Shown here: positions 25,143 to 33,885 of the stretch, piece by piece | How positions within the stretch are numbered: position 1 is the first letter of the stretch | Layout: each line of letters starts with the position of its first letter | NCBI GenBank assembly: GCA_021800035.1 | Contig: JAJYZJ010000011.1 | Coordinates: 1 to 43,165 of the forward strand | Length of the DNA: 43,165 nucleotides | Source of the DNA: an archaeon | GTDB taxonomy: Archaea; Thermoproteota; Thermoprotei_A; Marsarchaeales; Marsarchaeaceae | Direction of reading: 5' to 3' | The notes under the pieces: model-generated | Seen by the model: only the letters and a program-made list of their open reading frames with translations | What the model was told of the DNA's origin: nothing | Databases searched by the model: none | Position numbers and translations under genes: made by a program

Positions 25143-25235
25143 TCAACGTGTCTCTCCGATTTCTTGGGCCCATAGTCTCGCGGCTTGCTCTGCAAGTTCT
25201 GGAGGCCTGCCATTCTGGTATATACACCCTTTCAG
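25143..25235 (-). other. Coding-like 30-codon stretch overlapping the lrp stop, no standard start
   Basis: In the frame shifted from the Lrp gene, the minus strand reads LKGCIYQNGRPPELAEQAAR then LWAQEIGETR and a TGA at 25143-25145. The composition looks like a real helical protein. The frame has no ATG, GTG or TTG; a CTG at 25235 overlaps the Lrp stop. It could be a coupled small gene with an unusual start, a frameshifted Lrp tail, or chance. Confidence 0.2.
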
Positions 25236-25711
25236 AGCTTCAACCTTATTCCGCTCTCATCTTTGTATTTTCGTAATACGATGAGAGTGTTTGTTGATAC
25301 AACCCCTTCAAGCTGGCCTATTTTGTCAAGTAACCTTCCGAGCTCTTGCTGGCTCCGAGTCCACGCTTTTGCAACGCCGTAGTAGCTTCCGGTTACGTCG
25401 AATAGCTCAGCTATTTCATCCATTTCTCTTAGCCTTGAGAATACGTGGTCCAGCCTCTTTGGCTCGGCCATAATCAGTATTATAGAACAGATTGAGAGTC
25501 CAAGCTTCTCGGGGTCTATTATGGCACTGAAGCCCTTGATTATCCCTCTTTGTTCCATTTTGTTCACATGGGCATGAATCGTAGCTTCGCTGACTCCAAG
25601 CTCTTTTGCCAGCTGCGAAAAGGCCATTCGGCCATCACGCTCAAGGAAACCAATCAGCCTCAGGTCGAGGTCGTCCAAATTTGGCGGGTAACCATCTCCT
25701 ACAAGGGTCAT
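25232..25711 (-). CDS. Lrp/AsnC-family transcriptional regulator
   Basis: A 159-aa regulator. Residues 10-60 form the Lrp winged helix-turn-helix (LDLRLIGFLERDGRMAFSQ, then LAKELGVSEATIHAHVNKME). Residues 75-150 form the RAM ligand-binding domain with the FDVTGSYYGVAKAW strand. Such proteins are octameric DNA-binding regulators, often responding to amino acids; the effector is unknown. ATG 25711 follows a TATA-like CTAAATAG about 33 nt upstream. A second Lrp-type gene starts divergently at 25986, and the 274-nt gap between them may carry shared operators. Confidence 0.92.
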   Translation of the reverse strand: MTLVGDGYPPNLDDLDLRLIGFLERDGRMAFSQLAKELGVSEATIHAHVNKMEQRGIIKGFSAIIDPEKLGLSICSIILIMAEPKRLDHVFSRLREMDEIAELFDVTGSYYGVAKAWTRSQQELGRLLDKIGQLEGVVSTNTLIVLRKYKDESGIRLKL

Positions 25712-25772
25712 TAGGTCAGCACCTAGCAGAGTCTTGAGGCTATTTAGATATTTCTAGAATTTGGTGATTGTG

Positions 25773-25847
25773 TTTCGCAATACTCGTGCTGGTTACACTC
25801 ACCTCAGTAATAGGGAGCTTAATCTTGGTAGCTTGAAACTTGCGAAA
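25773..25847. repeat. Inverted TTTCGCAA/TTGCGAAA pair between two lrp genes
   Basis: TTTCGCAA (25773-25780) and its reverse complement TTGCGAAA (25840-25847) lie in the gap between two divergent Lrp-type genes. Palindromic half-sites about six helical turns apart are compatible with an Lrp octamer wrapping DNA, but an 8-bp match in this space can be chance. Confidence 0.25.
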
Positions 25848-25985
25848 GCATGCTGCCCACAGGCGGGCGGGAGTTGGTAGATTCGTCACTTGGCAGATGG
25901 CCGTTTGTCATGCGCGTTAGGGTGTGGTACTCCACGTAGAGCCAACAGAATGCTTATTCGCATGTCCCAAGGGAAGCTCTAGATA

Positions 25986-26489
25986 TTGGCACTTTCTGAT
26001 TTCGACTTGAGGCTTCTTGCCGAATTGCAGGCAAATGGGAGGATTAGCAAGAGGGATCTGGCCAAAACATTGGGAGTCTCTTCTGTCACAGTTTCTATTC
26101 ATATGTCAAAACTGGAAAAGGAAGGCGTAATCCAGGGATATAGCGTATTGCTGGACCCGGAAAGTTTCGGATACACCATCGAGGCAGCTATTGAGGTCGC
26201 GGTAGAGGGTGGTCGGATTGTCGAGGTGGAGAATCAACTCTCAAAGAGTCCTAACGTGTATGCCGTGTATGACGTTACGGGTGAGACTGACGTCTTATTG
26301 CTGGCAAGATTCAAATCGAGGCACGAGCTCAGCCAGTTCGTAAAGACTATACTACGAAATAGGTACGTTGTTAGAACTAATACTAGGCTAGTGCTCACTG
26401 TGATAAAAAGGACGAATAGCTTGCCTGTGCTGACCCGTCCTAGCTCGAAGTCTGAGCTTTCAGCAGTCCGCGAACGACACGGTTCGTGA
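25986..26489 (+). CDS. Lrp/AsnC-family transcriptional regulator
   Basis: A 167-aa paralogue of the regulator at 25232. It has LSDFDLRLLAELQANGRISKRDLAKTLGVSS as its winged helix (residues 2-50), then a RAM domain with YAVYDVTGETDVLLLARF near 95. The start is TTG at 25986, directly before the conserved first helix. The C-terminal 20 residues are Ser/Arg-rich, and their codons overlap the 3' end of gatB on the other strand by 50 nt. Ligand and targets are not visible. Confidence 0.9.
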   Translation: MALSDFDLRLLAELQANGRISKRDLAKTLGVSSVTVSIHMSKLEKEGVIQGYSVLLDPESFGYTIEAAIEVAVEGGRIVEVENQLSKSPNVYAVYDVTGETDVLLLARFKSRHELSQFVKTILRNRYVVRTNTRLVLTVIKRTNSLPVLTRPSSKSELSAVRERHGS

Positions 26490-27900
26490 TCTCGGGGTCC
26501 GCCCTACCGCTAATCTTCTTCATAATTTGGCCTACAAGAAAGTTGACCGCTTCGGGATTCTTTAGGGCGTCCTTTACTGCGTTCGGGTTCTCCTCAAAAA
26601 CCCTCTGGGCCAGGGCTCTTATTGCGGATTCATCTCCAAGCCTCGCAAGGCCCAGCCTTTCCACTATGCTCTTCGGCCCCTCTCCAGTCAGCGCCATTTC
26701 CATAACCACCTTCTTTCCGGTTTTTCCGCTGATCTCGCCCCTATCGATCATGGAAAGCATCTCCGCCAGTTCTTTTGGCCCAAAACGCAACTCTGAAATC
26801 TCCTGCTTTTTCTCGTTGAGCTGACGAAGCAACTCAGTCTGTATCCAGTTTGATACCATCCTGGGTTTTGGATACAGTCTTACGGTCTCTTCGAAATAAT
26901 CTGCAAGTGCTTTATCCAAAACCAGCACTCCTGCGTCATACGGGGTCAGCCCATAGTCGCGACAAAACCTGCTTGCCCTGCTGTCCGGCAGCTCGGGCAA
27001 AGAATCCTGAATATCTTTTATGTAATCTTCAGTCAACTCGACAGCTGGTATGTCCGGCTCGGGGAAATAGCGATAATCTTGCTCCTCTTCCTTGGCTCTT
27101 GATGATGATGTAGTGCCCTTCTCCTCGAGCCAGTGGCGAGTTTCTCTTTCTATGGGCTTTCCAAGAGCAATAAGCTGGCTCTGTCTTACTGCTTCATATT
27201 CCAAGGCTCTTTCGACGTCCTTGTATGAGCTGATGTTCTTTATTTCGACGCGGTTGTTGCCATCCATCGAAATATTTGCGTCTACTCGCATGGCACCTTC
27301 CAGGCTGGTGTTGCAGACACCGAGGTGTTCGAGTATGCTCCGTAGCTTGGTTATGAGTACCCTAGCTTCTCGTGGTGAGGAAAGGTCAGGTTGAGTTACG
27401 ATTTCCAGTAGTCCTACACCGGCTCTGTTATAGTCCACGAGTGTGTATTTAGAAGAGCCCAATCCAGAGGGGTGGAACAACCTGCCGGGGTCCTCTTCAA
27501 TCTGAATTCTGGTTAATTTGACACGCAAGGGCTTCTGGGCGTCTGTTATCAGTTCCATTTCGCCTCCCGTGGATATGGGAACGCCTCCAGCTTTGTCATA
27601 CTGTGAAATTTGAAAATTCTTAGGCATATCTGGATAAAAGTAATTCTTCCGGACGAAATTGAATCGAGTAGATGGGCTTGCATGTAGGGCAAGGGAGACC
27701 ATGATTGCCTGACGAACCGCGCCCGAATTAAGAACGGGTAAGGATCCAGGCAACCCAAGGCAAACTGCACAAACGTTCGAGTTCGGAGAGAGCGTATAAT
27801 AATCTGCTCTGCACCCGCAAAAGAGTTTAGATCGCAGTCGATTTAGTTGGACATGAATCTCCAGACCAATCTTCAAAGCATGTTTTGTAGTTCTCGCCAA
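26440..27900 (-). CDS. gatB: Asp/Glu-tRNA amidotransferase subunit B
   Basis: A 486-aa subunit that selects mischarged Asp-tRNA(Asn) or Glu-tRNA(Gln) and, with GatA and GatC, amidates it. Marks: GLEIHVQLNRLRSKLFCGC at the start, a zinc site made of CGC and CAVCLGLPGSLPVLN, the kinase-like segment IEEDPGRLFHP, VDYNRAGVGLLEIVT, YRYFPEPDIP, and a C-terminal YqeY-like tail ending NFLVGQIMKKISGRADP. The start is TTG at 27900. It overlaps the end of the NAD(P)HX-repair gene by 28 nt, indicating an operon with gatC, gatA and that gene. Confidence 0.96.
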   Translation of the reverse strand: MARTTKHALKIGLEIHVQLNRLRSKLFCGCRADYYTLSPNSNVCAVCLGLPGSLPVLNSGAVRQAIMVSLALHASPSTRFNFVRKNYFYPDMPKNFQISQYDKAGGVPISTGGEMELITDAQKPLRVKLTRIQIEEDPGRLFHPSGLGSSKYTLVDYNRAGVGLLEIVTQPDLSSPREARVLITKLRSILEHLGVCNTSLEGAMRVDANISMDGNNRVEIKNISSYKDVERALEYEAVRQSQLIALGKPIERETRHWLEEKGTTSSSRAKEEEQDYRYFPEPDIPAVELTEDYIKDIQDSLPELPDSRASRFCRDYGLTPYDAGVLVLDKALADYFEETVRLYPKPRMVSNWIQTELLRQLNEKKQEISELRFGPKELAEMLSMIDRGEISGKTGKKVVMEMALTGEGPKSIVERLGLARLGDESAIRALAQRVFEENPNAVKDALKNPEAVNFLVGQIMKKISGRADPEITNRVVRGLLKAQTSS

Positions 27901-29462
27901 TTCACATCCCCCAGAACCTGTTCGGGCAGTTTCGTGGGACCGGCAGTCTTTGATACGTTCACTGGATTAGTCAATGCCTGCGGAAGGAAGTCTACAATGT
28001 CTCTAGCCATGAGGTGTTCTCCACACTTAATACTTGCCAATGTTCCGGCCAGGCCAACCGCGTAAGCGGCAGTCAACGCCGCGCTGAAGGCACTCACTCC
28101 TTTAGCTACGAATGTCGCTGTAACTCCTGTGAGCACGTCTCCCGTACCGGCGACTGCCATGGCCGGAACGCCAGAGGAAGACAGTCGTACGGCGGTGGGG
28201 CTGGCTATGATATCACAGTAGCCTTTTAGGAGGACGCAGATGTCCAGGGCCTTCGCCACGGCCATTGCGCCATGAATCCTTGCCCCTAACGCCACTGGGG
28301 TCTTTTGGTTTGTTAAATATTCAAATTCGCCTGCATGCGGAGTTACGATTGAGCCTGACAATAGCCCCTTGCCAGCACTTGGAAGTTCAGGGATTGCTTT
28401 TATGGCATCGGCGTCTATTACCGTGGGCACAGAATTTCTTTTGGCAGCTCGTAATAGAGAAGCAGTTTTCGTGGCAAGGGCCGGAGTCTGATCGGCAGAT
28501 CCAGTGTGAAAACCCAGTCCGGGACCGATGGCTAGCGCCCCCACCTTTTCAGCGAGTCGCGAGGCAATTGTCACCCCCCGATCGTCAAGGTGAGTGTGAG
28601 GATATTCGAAACAGATCAGTTCGGGTATGAAAGACCTCGCCGCTTCGACTGTCTTCGGGCTCGAAACAAGATACACCAGATCCGCTCCCGCTCTGAAGGC
28701 TCCCATTGCGCACAGTATGGCGGCTCCTGTATACTCATCTGAACCGGCCACTATCAGCACCTTACCAGCGTCTCCCTTTTTGGAAACTCTCGTGCGGGAC
28801 GGAATGTTTTGAACTATATCCCCCGGCCCCGCAAATATCTCTGCCTCAGGGGGAATGCCAATTGATGCGATCTTGGTGTCACAGTGTAGCTTCAGTAGGC
28901 AGGGTTTTGGCCGGTGCATAGTGACGACCGCGTCAGCTTCAACCGACGGGCTCAAGCTTTCCTCTACATCGCAAATCAAACCCGAAGGAAGATCAATTGA
29001 GATTACTTTGGCACCGCTCTCGTTTACTAATCGGATAGCCTCTACAAACTCCTTCCTTGGCTTTCCACTGAAGCCTGTGCCGAGCATTGCATCGATAATA
29101 ACATCAGCCGCAATTTGTTTGCCGGTCAGGGGCCCCGCTTCGATGGTCGTTAAAGTCTTAAGTGATTCCCAGTTTCGTCTTGCTTCCTCATGCGAATTCA
29201 GCTCAGGATTAGTAACCCATCTGACTGAAACATTAACTCCCAAACTTGCCAGATGGCGTGCAGCTACATAGCCGTCCCCTGCCTTTCCACCACTGCCAGT
29301 CACGACCACGACTTTTTTGGGCTGGTGTTGAAATACAAAGTCCGCCACAGCTTTCCCAGCTGCCTCCATGAGCTTGTTCGTTGTTACGCCATAAACAGCT
29401 GAGTTCGTCTCGATTATCGACATCCATTTGGATGTGGCCACCTTCAAAGGATGTTTCCCCAT
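27873..29462 (-). CDS. nnr: Bifunctional NAD(P)HX epimerase / ADP-dependent dehydratase
   Basis: A 529-aa fusion that repairs hydrated NAD(P)H. Residues 1-210 are the YjeF N-terminal epimerase (TNKLMEAAGKAVADFV, VVVTGSGGKAGDGYVAARHL, DAMLGTGFSGKPR, ISIDLPSGL). Residues 225-500 are the ribokinase-like dehydratase (KGDAGKVLIVAGSDEYTGAAI, LAIGPGLG, DADAIKAI, TPHAGEF, VAGTGDVLTGV). The last 30 residues are polar and unconserved. ATG 29462 overlaps the end of gatA by 19 nt and its stop lies within gatB, so it is embedded in the amidotransferase operon. This placement is unusual and suggests coupled translation. Confidence 0.94.
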   Translation of the reverse strand: MGKHPLKVATSKWMSIIETNSAVYGVTTNKLMEAAGKAVADFVFQHQPKKVVVVTGSGGKAGDGYVAARHLASLGVNVSVRWVTNPELNSHEEARRNWESLKTLTTIEAGPLTGKQIAADVIIDAMLGTGFSGKPRKEFVEAIRLVNESGAKVISIDLPSGLICDVEESLSPSVEADAVVTMHRPKPCLLKLHCDTKIASIGIPPEAEIFAGPGDIVQNIPSRTRVSKKGDAGKVLIVAGSDEYTGAAILCAMGAFRAGADLVYLVSSPKTVEAARSFIPELICFEYPHTHLDDRGVTIASRLAEKVGALAIGPGLGFHTGSADQTPALATKTASLLRAAKRNSVPTVIDADAIKAIPELPSAGKGLLSGSIVTPHAGEFEYLTNQKTPVALGARIHGAMAVAKALDICVLLKGYCDIIASPTAVRLSSSGVPAMAVAGTGDVLTGVTATFVAKGVSAFSAALTAAYAVGLAGTLASIKCGEHLMARDIVDFLPQALTNPVNVSKTAGPTKLPEQVLGDVNWRELQNML

Positions 29463-30931
29463 GGGTTGACAACCTTGGGTGTCGACAGCCCTGCCTTTTC
29501 AAGTAATGAGGCTACGCCAAAAATTGTGTCTTCACGACCGTATGGCGCGATGAGTTGCGTAGCGACCGGCAAAAGTCCCCCCTCAGCATTGGCGAAGCCG
29601 GTTGGTACGCTGAGAGCCGGCACCCCGGTTAGGTTCATTGGGACGGTGTCTACATCGCTCAGATACATCTGAACTGGGTCGAGCGTCCTTTCGCCCAGTC
29701 TGAATGCAGGTGAAGGTGAAGTGGGTCCAATCAGCAGGTCATAATTTCTAAAGGCTGACTCGAACTCGCTCTTTATCAGCGTACGAAAACGTGCCGCCTT
29801 GTCATAATACATTGAGAAGAATCCTGAGCTTAGCGCATGCGCTCCGAGGATGACTCGTCGCTTTACCTCCGAGCCAAATAGAGCCCTGATGCGAGAATAT
29901 TCTTCGTTCCAGTTACCTTCGGTTTTCACGCGGCTACCATATCTTACGCCGTCAAATCTTGCCAAATTGCTCGACGCTTCGCTCATTGCAATCAAGTAAT
30001 AAGCGGCAAGGCAATTCACGAGATGCGGGATGTTTACGTTTTCAATCTGGATTGAATATCTCTTGAGAGTCTCAACCGTTCTATCCAATGCTTCTAAAAC
30101 TGGCGGTTCTACACCTTCTCCGGACATTTCGATAACTTTTCCAGCTCTGAATACGTTTGCTTTCGTCCCTTCCTCTGTGGTTAGGTTCCAGTCGAATGTA
30201 AGGGTCGTGCCGTCTAGAGGATCGGCGCCGGAAATCACTGAGTATGCTAGTTTAAGGTCACCTATGCTCCGCGCAAAAAGGCCGACCTGCTCGATACTGT
30301 TTGAAAATGCCACGAGTCCAAATCGGCTTACCGCACCATAGCTTGGCTTCAGGCCGTATACGCCTACGAAGCTCGCTGGTAGCCTGACGGATCCACCTGT
30401 GTCACTACCCAGCCCTATCGCGGCCATACCTGCTGCCACTGCCACAGCGCTTCCTCCGCTCGAACCCCCCGGAACTCGACTCTGCATCCAAGGGTTGATG
30501 CTCGGACCGTACGCGCTGTTTTCGGTACTACTACCCATGGCAAACTCATCTGTATTTGTCATCCCTACTATTACGCAGCCTGCCTTACGGAGCCTCGCAA
30601 TTACTGTGGCATCATAGGGTGGAACGTAGCCTCTCAATATTTTGCTGCCGCATGTAAGCGGAAGCCCTTTTACCGATATAACATCTTTTACTGCTATAGG
30701 GACTCCGGCCATACGATAAGTCGTACCTCTTTTGACTTCTCTATCAATTTCGGATGCCCTCGTCCGAGCTCCTTCGATATCGGCATATACAAACGCTCTT
30801 AGAGCATCATTATACTTGGATATTCTCTCTAGGAATGCTTCCAGAACTTCCCGGGCCGGTACCTCTTGGGATGAGACCATCTTGGCAATTGTAGTTGCGT
30901 CAGTTTTTACAATTTCGTTCGAATGTTTCAA
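29444..30931 (-). CDS. gatA: Asp/Glu-tRNA amidotransferase subunit A
   Basis: A 495-aa amidase-signature protein that releases ammonia from glutamine for the GatCAB complex. The Ser-cisSer-Lys triad is present: Lys in IAVKDVISVKGLPLTCG near residue 79, the cis-Ser in PGGSSGGSAVAVAAG near 155, and the nucleophile in LGSDTGGSVRLPA near 178. The later GVYGLKPSYGAVSRFG and LIGPTSPSPAF segments agree. The start is TTG at 30931, 3 nt after gatC stops. Length is normal. Confidence 0.96.
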   Translation of the reverse strand: MKHSNEIVKTDATTIAKMVSSQEVPAREVLEAFLERISKYNDALRAFVYADIEGARTRASEIDREVKRGTTYRMAGVPIAVKDVISVKGLPLTCGSKILRGYVPPYDATVIARLRKAGCVIVGMTNTDEFAMGSSTENSAYGPSINPWMQSRVPGGSSGGSAVAVAAGMAAIGLGSDTGGSVRLPASFVGVYGLKPSYGAVSRFGLVAFSNSIEQVGLFARSIGDLKLAYSVISGADPLDGTTLTFDWNLTTEEGTKANVFRAGKVIEMSGEGVEPPVLEALDRTVETLKRYSIQIENVNIPHLVNCLAAYYLIAMSEASSNLARFDGVRYGSRVKTEGNWNEEYSRIRALFGSEVKRRVILGAHALSSGFFSMYYDKAARFRTLIKSEFESAFRNYDLLIGPTSPSPAFRLGERTLDPVQMYLSDVDTVPMNLTGVPALSVPTGFANAEGGLLPVATQLIAPYGREDTIFGVASLLEKAGLSTPKVVNPWGNIL

Positions 30932-30934
30932 CGG

Positions 30935-31237
30935 TCATACCCTCGGAGCCTTAACGAAATCATCCTCCGAATTGAGGTTGGATTTTACTTCTGGCAGTGG
31001 GAGTGAGGGGACGTTGGTATCTTCCCTGAACTTGCTCACGTTCGGGCTGAGGCTATATGTAGGGTTCCAAGAGCCGAGGTCTAACTCAGTCAACTCCTTA
31101 ACATAGGAAAGTATTTTGGATAGATCCCTGGAAATGGTTGTGATTTCTTCCGGACTTAGCTCGATTCTGAGCTCTTTGGCGAGCTTTGCAACAGTTTCCT
31201 TTTCTATTTCGACTTCGGGCTCGCCCAATGGTTTCAT
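30935..31237 (-). CDS. gatC: Asp/Glu-tRNA amidotransferase subunit C
   Basis: A 100-aa protein with the GatC pattern: VAKLAKELRIELSPEEITTIS followed by DLSKILSYVKELTELDL and a proline/serine-rich tail. GatC stabilises the GatA-GatB interface. The ATG at 31237 has CGGAGA a few nt upstream, and a TATA-like ATTAAATC lies about 20 nt before it, overlapping the end of the deoxyhypusine synthase gene. The operon may therefore have its own promoter as well as read-through. Confidence 0.92.
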   Translation of the reverse strand: MKPLGEPEVEIEKETVAKLAKELRIELSPEEITTISRDLSKILSYVKELTELDLGSWNPTYSLSPNVSKFREDTNVPSLPLPEVKSNLNSEDDFVKAPRV

Positions 31238-31259
31238 TTCTCCGTTCGCAATACTTGAT

Positions 31260-32231
31260 TTAATCGTTACGCGCGGCGCTCAGTGCAGTCGCCGCTAGTA
31301 GAGGCAGGGTGACAGTCGCGTCGCCGAGCACGGTAACCTGTCTTGCTCTGGGCTTGAGCTTATTCCAACTGATCGCTTCACGTGTCCTGGCTCCACTAAG
31401 GCTACCATCATATTCGCTCGCGGTAGTAAGATAAATGGCGTAGTCGAGCCCATCCTTGAACTGGTTCCACCAGATGGTATGATGCTTGCTGATTCCGCCG
31501 CCAATAACGAGTGCACCTGTCTTCTTCGCTTCGAACACTATGTCCGAGAGCTCGGACATGTCCTTGAAAGGGTTTAGCACAAACCTATGCGATTGCGAGT
31601 GCATGAAGATGTGTGTCCCGACTGCGCCATCCATGAGCCCTGGCACGAAAACCCGCGTGCCGCTTCTGCGAGCCGCCCTAAGTATACTGTTTCGGTCTCT
31701 AGGTAGCGAGTCTGCAAAGAGTTCTACAAGCTCCCTCCCTCCCCATACTTCCCTTGTCCCGCCAGAAGTTTCTAGACATTTCCGGACGAACTTCTCGGTG
31801 AGCATCCCATAGTCTTCCATGGGGATGAAGATGTTTCCTAATCTGCTGATTTTTACACGTCTAAGGTCTTCATCATTTGCATCAAAGGAACCGAAGCAAT
31901 ATCTGGCTCCACAGGCGCGCGCAATGTCATGGTCAAGAGATCCGCATGTAGTTACGACCGCCCCGAAGTAGCCTGTCTCGATTAGCTGTGCAAGTATCCC
32001 TCTAAGGCCAGTGGCGACTAGGTCCGCAGTGAACGAAAGGAAGTTGAAAGAGTCTTTGTCTGCGAACATTGCACGGAGTATATCGCGGGACTCTGCAAGG
32101 TACCTTGCGGTAAAGCCGCCCATTGTCGAGTAGAGTGCAAACAAATCGTTGACGGAAGGCTTTAGAGTGATTCTTCTGTCAATCACTCTCTGAGCAAGTA
32201 ATTTTTCTCTGTTCATATCGGTATCTCGCAC
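31260..32231 (-). CDS. dhs: Deoxyhypusine synthase
   Basis: A 323-aa NAD-dependent enzyme transferring the aminobutyl group of spermidine to a lysine of initiation factor aIF5A. Marks: FLSFTADLVATGLRGILAQL, VVTTCGSLDHDIAR, IFIPMEDYG, the catalytic Lys in GGISKHHTIWWNQF near residue 248, and AIYLTTASEYDGSLSGAR. The start is GTG at 32231; an ATG five codons later (32216) is also possible. It precedes gatC by 22 nt on the same strand. It needs polyamine, which links it to the arginine decarboxylase encoded at 33886. Confidence 0.95.
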   Translation of the reverse strand: MRDTDMNREKLLAQRVIDRRITLKPSVNDLFALYSTMGGFTARYLAESRDILRAMFADKDSFNFLSFTADLVATGLRGILAQLIETGYFGAVVTTCGSLDHDIARACGARYCFGSFDANDEDLRRVKISRLGNIFIPMEDYGMLTEKFVRKCLETSGGTREVWGGRELVELFADSLPRDRNSILRAARRSGTRVFVPGLMDGAVGTHIFMHSQSHRFVLNPFKDMSELSDIVFEAKKTGALVIGGGISKHHTIWWNQFKDGLDYAIYLTTASEYDGSLSGARTREAISWNKLKPRARQVTVLGDATVTLPLLAATALSAARND

Positions 32232-32347
32232 GTTCTTCCTGACCCATGGAACTGGATTAAAGCCTTCGTATTAGGAAGAATCATGCGACAGCCATAGGGG
32301 CTCGAGAGCGGCTCGAAGCTGGAATCACGCTAAGTAAACAGTCTGAA

Positions 32348-32872
32348 CTAGACACCGTAAGGAGAATCTATTCGCTGGTCGTCGGGTCCGAAATCCTGTC
32401 CAGGGTCTGACGCTGAATCTGGGAGTTTCAGGCTCTTTCTTGGTACCATTTGTTCCTTGAGGCTCTCATCCGCTAGGATTTCACAGTCGGCTCTCACGGC
32501 AACCGCTATGGCATCAGATGGCCTTGAGTCAATACGAAGCCTATGACCATCCCTCAGGCTGCGGAGGTGCAGCGTGGCGGTATAGACCTGCTTTATCATT
32601 CCGTCGATCGAAATATACTCCGGCTCAAATTCGGTTGCTTCCAGCATACTCATTATCAAGTCGTGGGTCATTGGTCTGTGGGGCTGCACGCGCTCAATAC
32701 CCAACTGAATCATCAGAGCGATTGGCTCGTCTATGTAGATTGGCAGCACCAACTGCTTTGTCTCATCAACAAGGAAGACGACATCAGCAGTCTCCTGCCC
32801 GGTACCCACTTTGTATACCCCTAGCACTTCCATCTTTATTTTACCGTCTGCTCGTGGGACCAATCCGGCCAT
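32348..32872 (-). CDS. Bifunctional nuclease (DUF151) family protein
   Basis: A 174-aa protein with the BFN/DUF151 pattern: VFLVDETKQLVLPIYIDEPIALMIQ near residue 32, RPMTHDLIMSMLEA, and RIDSRPSDAIAVAVRADCEI near 125. A plant member of the family degrades DNA and RNA in vitro, but the archaeal role is unproven. The last 30 residues are acidic and unconserved. ATG 32872 has a TATA box about 28 nt upstream, so the transcript is probably leaderless. It stands 116 nt upstream of dhs on the same strand. Confidence 0.85.
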   Translation of the reverse strand: MAGLVPRADGKIKMEVLGVYKVGTGQETADVVFLVDETKQLVLPIYIDEPIALMIQLGIERVQPHRPMTHDLIMSMLEATEFEPEYISIDGMIKQVYTATLHLRSLRDGHRLRIDSRPSDAIAVAVRADCEILADESLKEQMVPRKSLKLPDSASDPGQDFGPDDQRIDSPYGV

Positions 32873-32896
32873 TGACAGGATTACACGTGCAACGAC

Positions 32897-32904
32897 TATT
32901 TATC
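32897..32904 (-). promoter_or_regulatory. TATA box of the DUF151 gene
   Basis: On the minus strand GATAAATA is centred about 28 nt before the ATG at 32872, fitting an archaeal leaderless promoter. Confidence 0.5.
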
Positions 32905-33038
32905 CTGTTCGCTGGTGAGGTGCATTGTGCGAAGTGCCGCAGAGTGTGCGAGTCAGCGGTTAATGGGAAGGTGAACTTTGCAGGGGGAAGCGAAAGTTCT
33001 TAAGGAGTCCGTATGGGATGTGTTTTGTGGGCTGACAG

Positions 33039-33800
33039 ATGTCTGAGAACATGCAACCTCACCTTATGGTCACGCCTTCTGATGTTGCCCCATATGTGCT
33101 TGTACCAGGCGACCCCAAGCGAGTTGGTCTGATGGCCGAACATCTGACGAATCCTGTTAAGGTCGCTGAGAATCGTCAATTTGTAACGATAACAGGTTCA
33201 TACCACGGCATCAGGGTAACGATATCCAGTTCTGGGATAGGAGTCCCAGCAATGCTAATTCTTGTAGAAGAACTCTCTAGGGCCGGCGCGACCACCTTCA
33301 TCAGAGTTGGAACAACGGGTGGGCTGCAGCAAGGGGTGAACATAGGAGACATTGTGGTGGCTACAGGAGCAGTTAGAACTGACGGAGGAACGCTCGCATA
33401 TGCTCCAGTAGGTTTTCCCGCCTTGGCTGAACACAACGTGGTGGGCGCACTCATTTCTGCTTGCAAGAAGAAGGAGCAAAGGTTTCATGTTGGACCGGTG
33501 TGGACCAGCGAGGCCTATTATGCCGAAGGGACAGAGGTGGCTAGGCTTTGGGAAAGACTTCGCGTGATAAGTGTTGAAATGGAGTGCTCAGGACTCTTTG
33601 TGCTCTCATCAATCAAAGGGCTAGCATCAGGTGCAATTATGGTAGTGGACGGCAATCTTCTATACGGAAAGAAAAAGGGAGAACTAAAACAGGGAGAGCC
33701 GGCGTACGACAGCAGGGTAATTCATGGGATCCACGGAGCCACGGAATCCGCTCTCATGGCGATTGAGACTTTGGATTCAGCAGAGAGAAATACGCTATAA
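33039..33800 (+). CDS. Nucleoside phosphorylase (PNP/UDP family)
   Basis: A 253-aa hexameric-type phosphorylase. Marks: YVLVPGDPKRVGLMAEHL near residue 20, SSGIGVPAMLILVEEL, the phosphate and ribose strand FIRVGTTGGLQ near 89, VATGAVRTDGGT, and VISVEMECSGLFVLSSI near 180. It splits a nucleoside with phosphate to base and ribose 1-phosphate. The sequence looks closer to uridine phosphorylase than to the trimeric MTA phosphorylases, but substrate choice needs assay. ATG 33039 follows a TATA-like TTCTTAAG about 37 nt upstream. Confidence 0.9.
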   Translation: MSENMQPHLMVTPSDVAPYVLVPGDPKRVGLMAEHLTNPVKVAENRQFVTITGSYHGIRVTISSSGIGVPAMLILVEELSRAGATTFIRVGTTGGLQQGVNIGDIVVATGAVRTDGGTLAYAPVGFPALAEHNVVGALISACKKKEQRFHVGPVWTSEAYYAEGTEVARLWERLRVISVEMECSGLFVLSSIKGLASGAIMVVDGNLLYGKKKGELKQGEPAYDSRVIHGIHGATESALMAIETLDSAERNTL

Positions 33801-33885
33801 TTATCTGTAATTGAATACATTACGGCAAAATCATAAGTTTTTTAAGTAGAGGGCCGGGTCAGTTGTTGGAGGACTTAGACAATAG

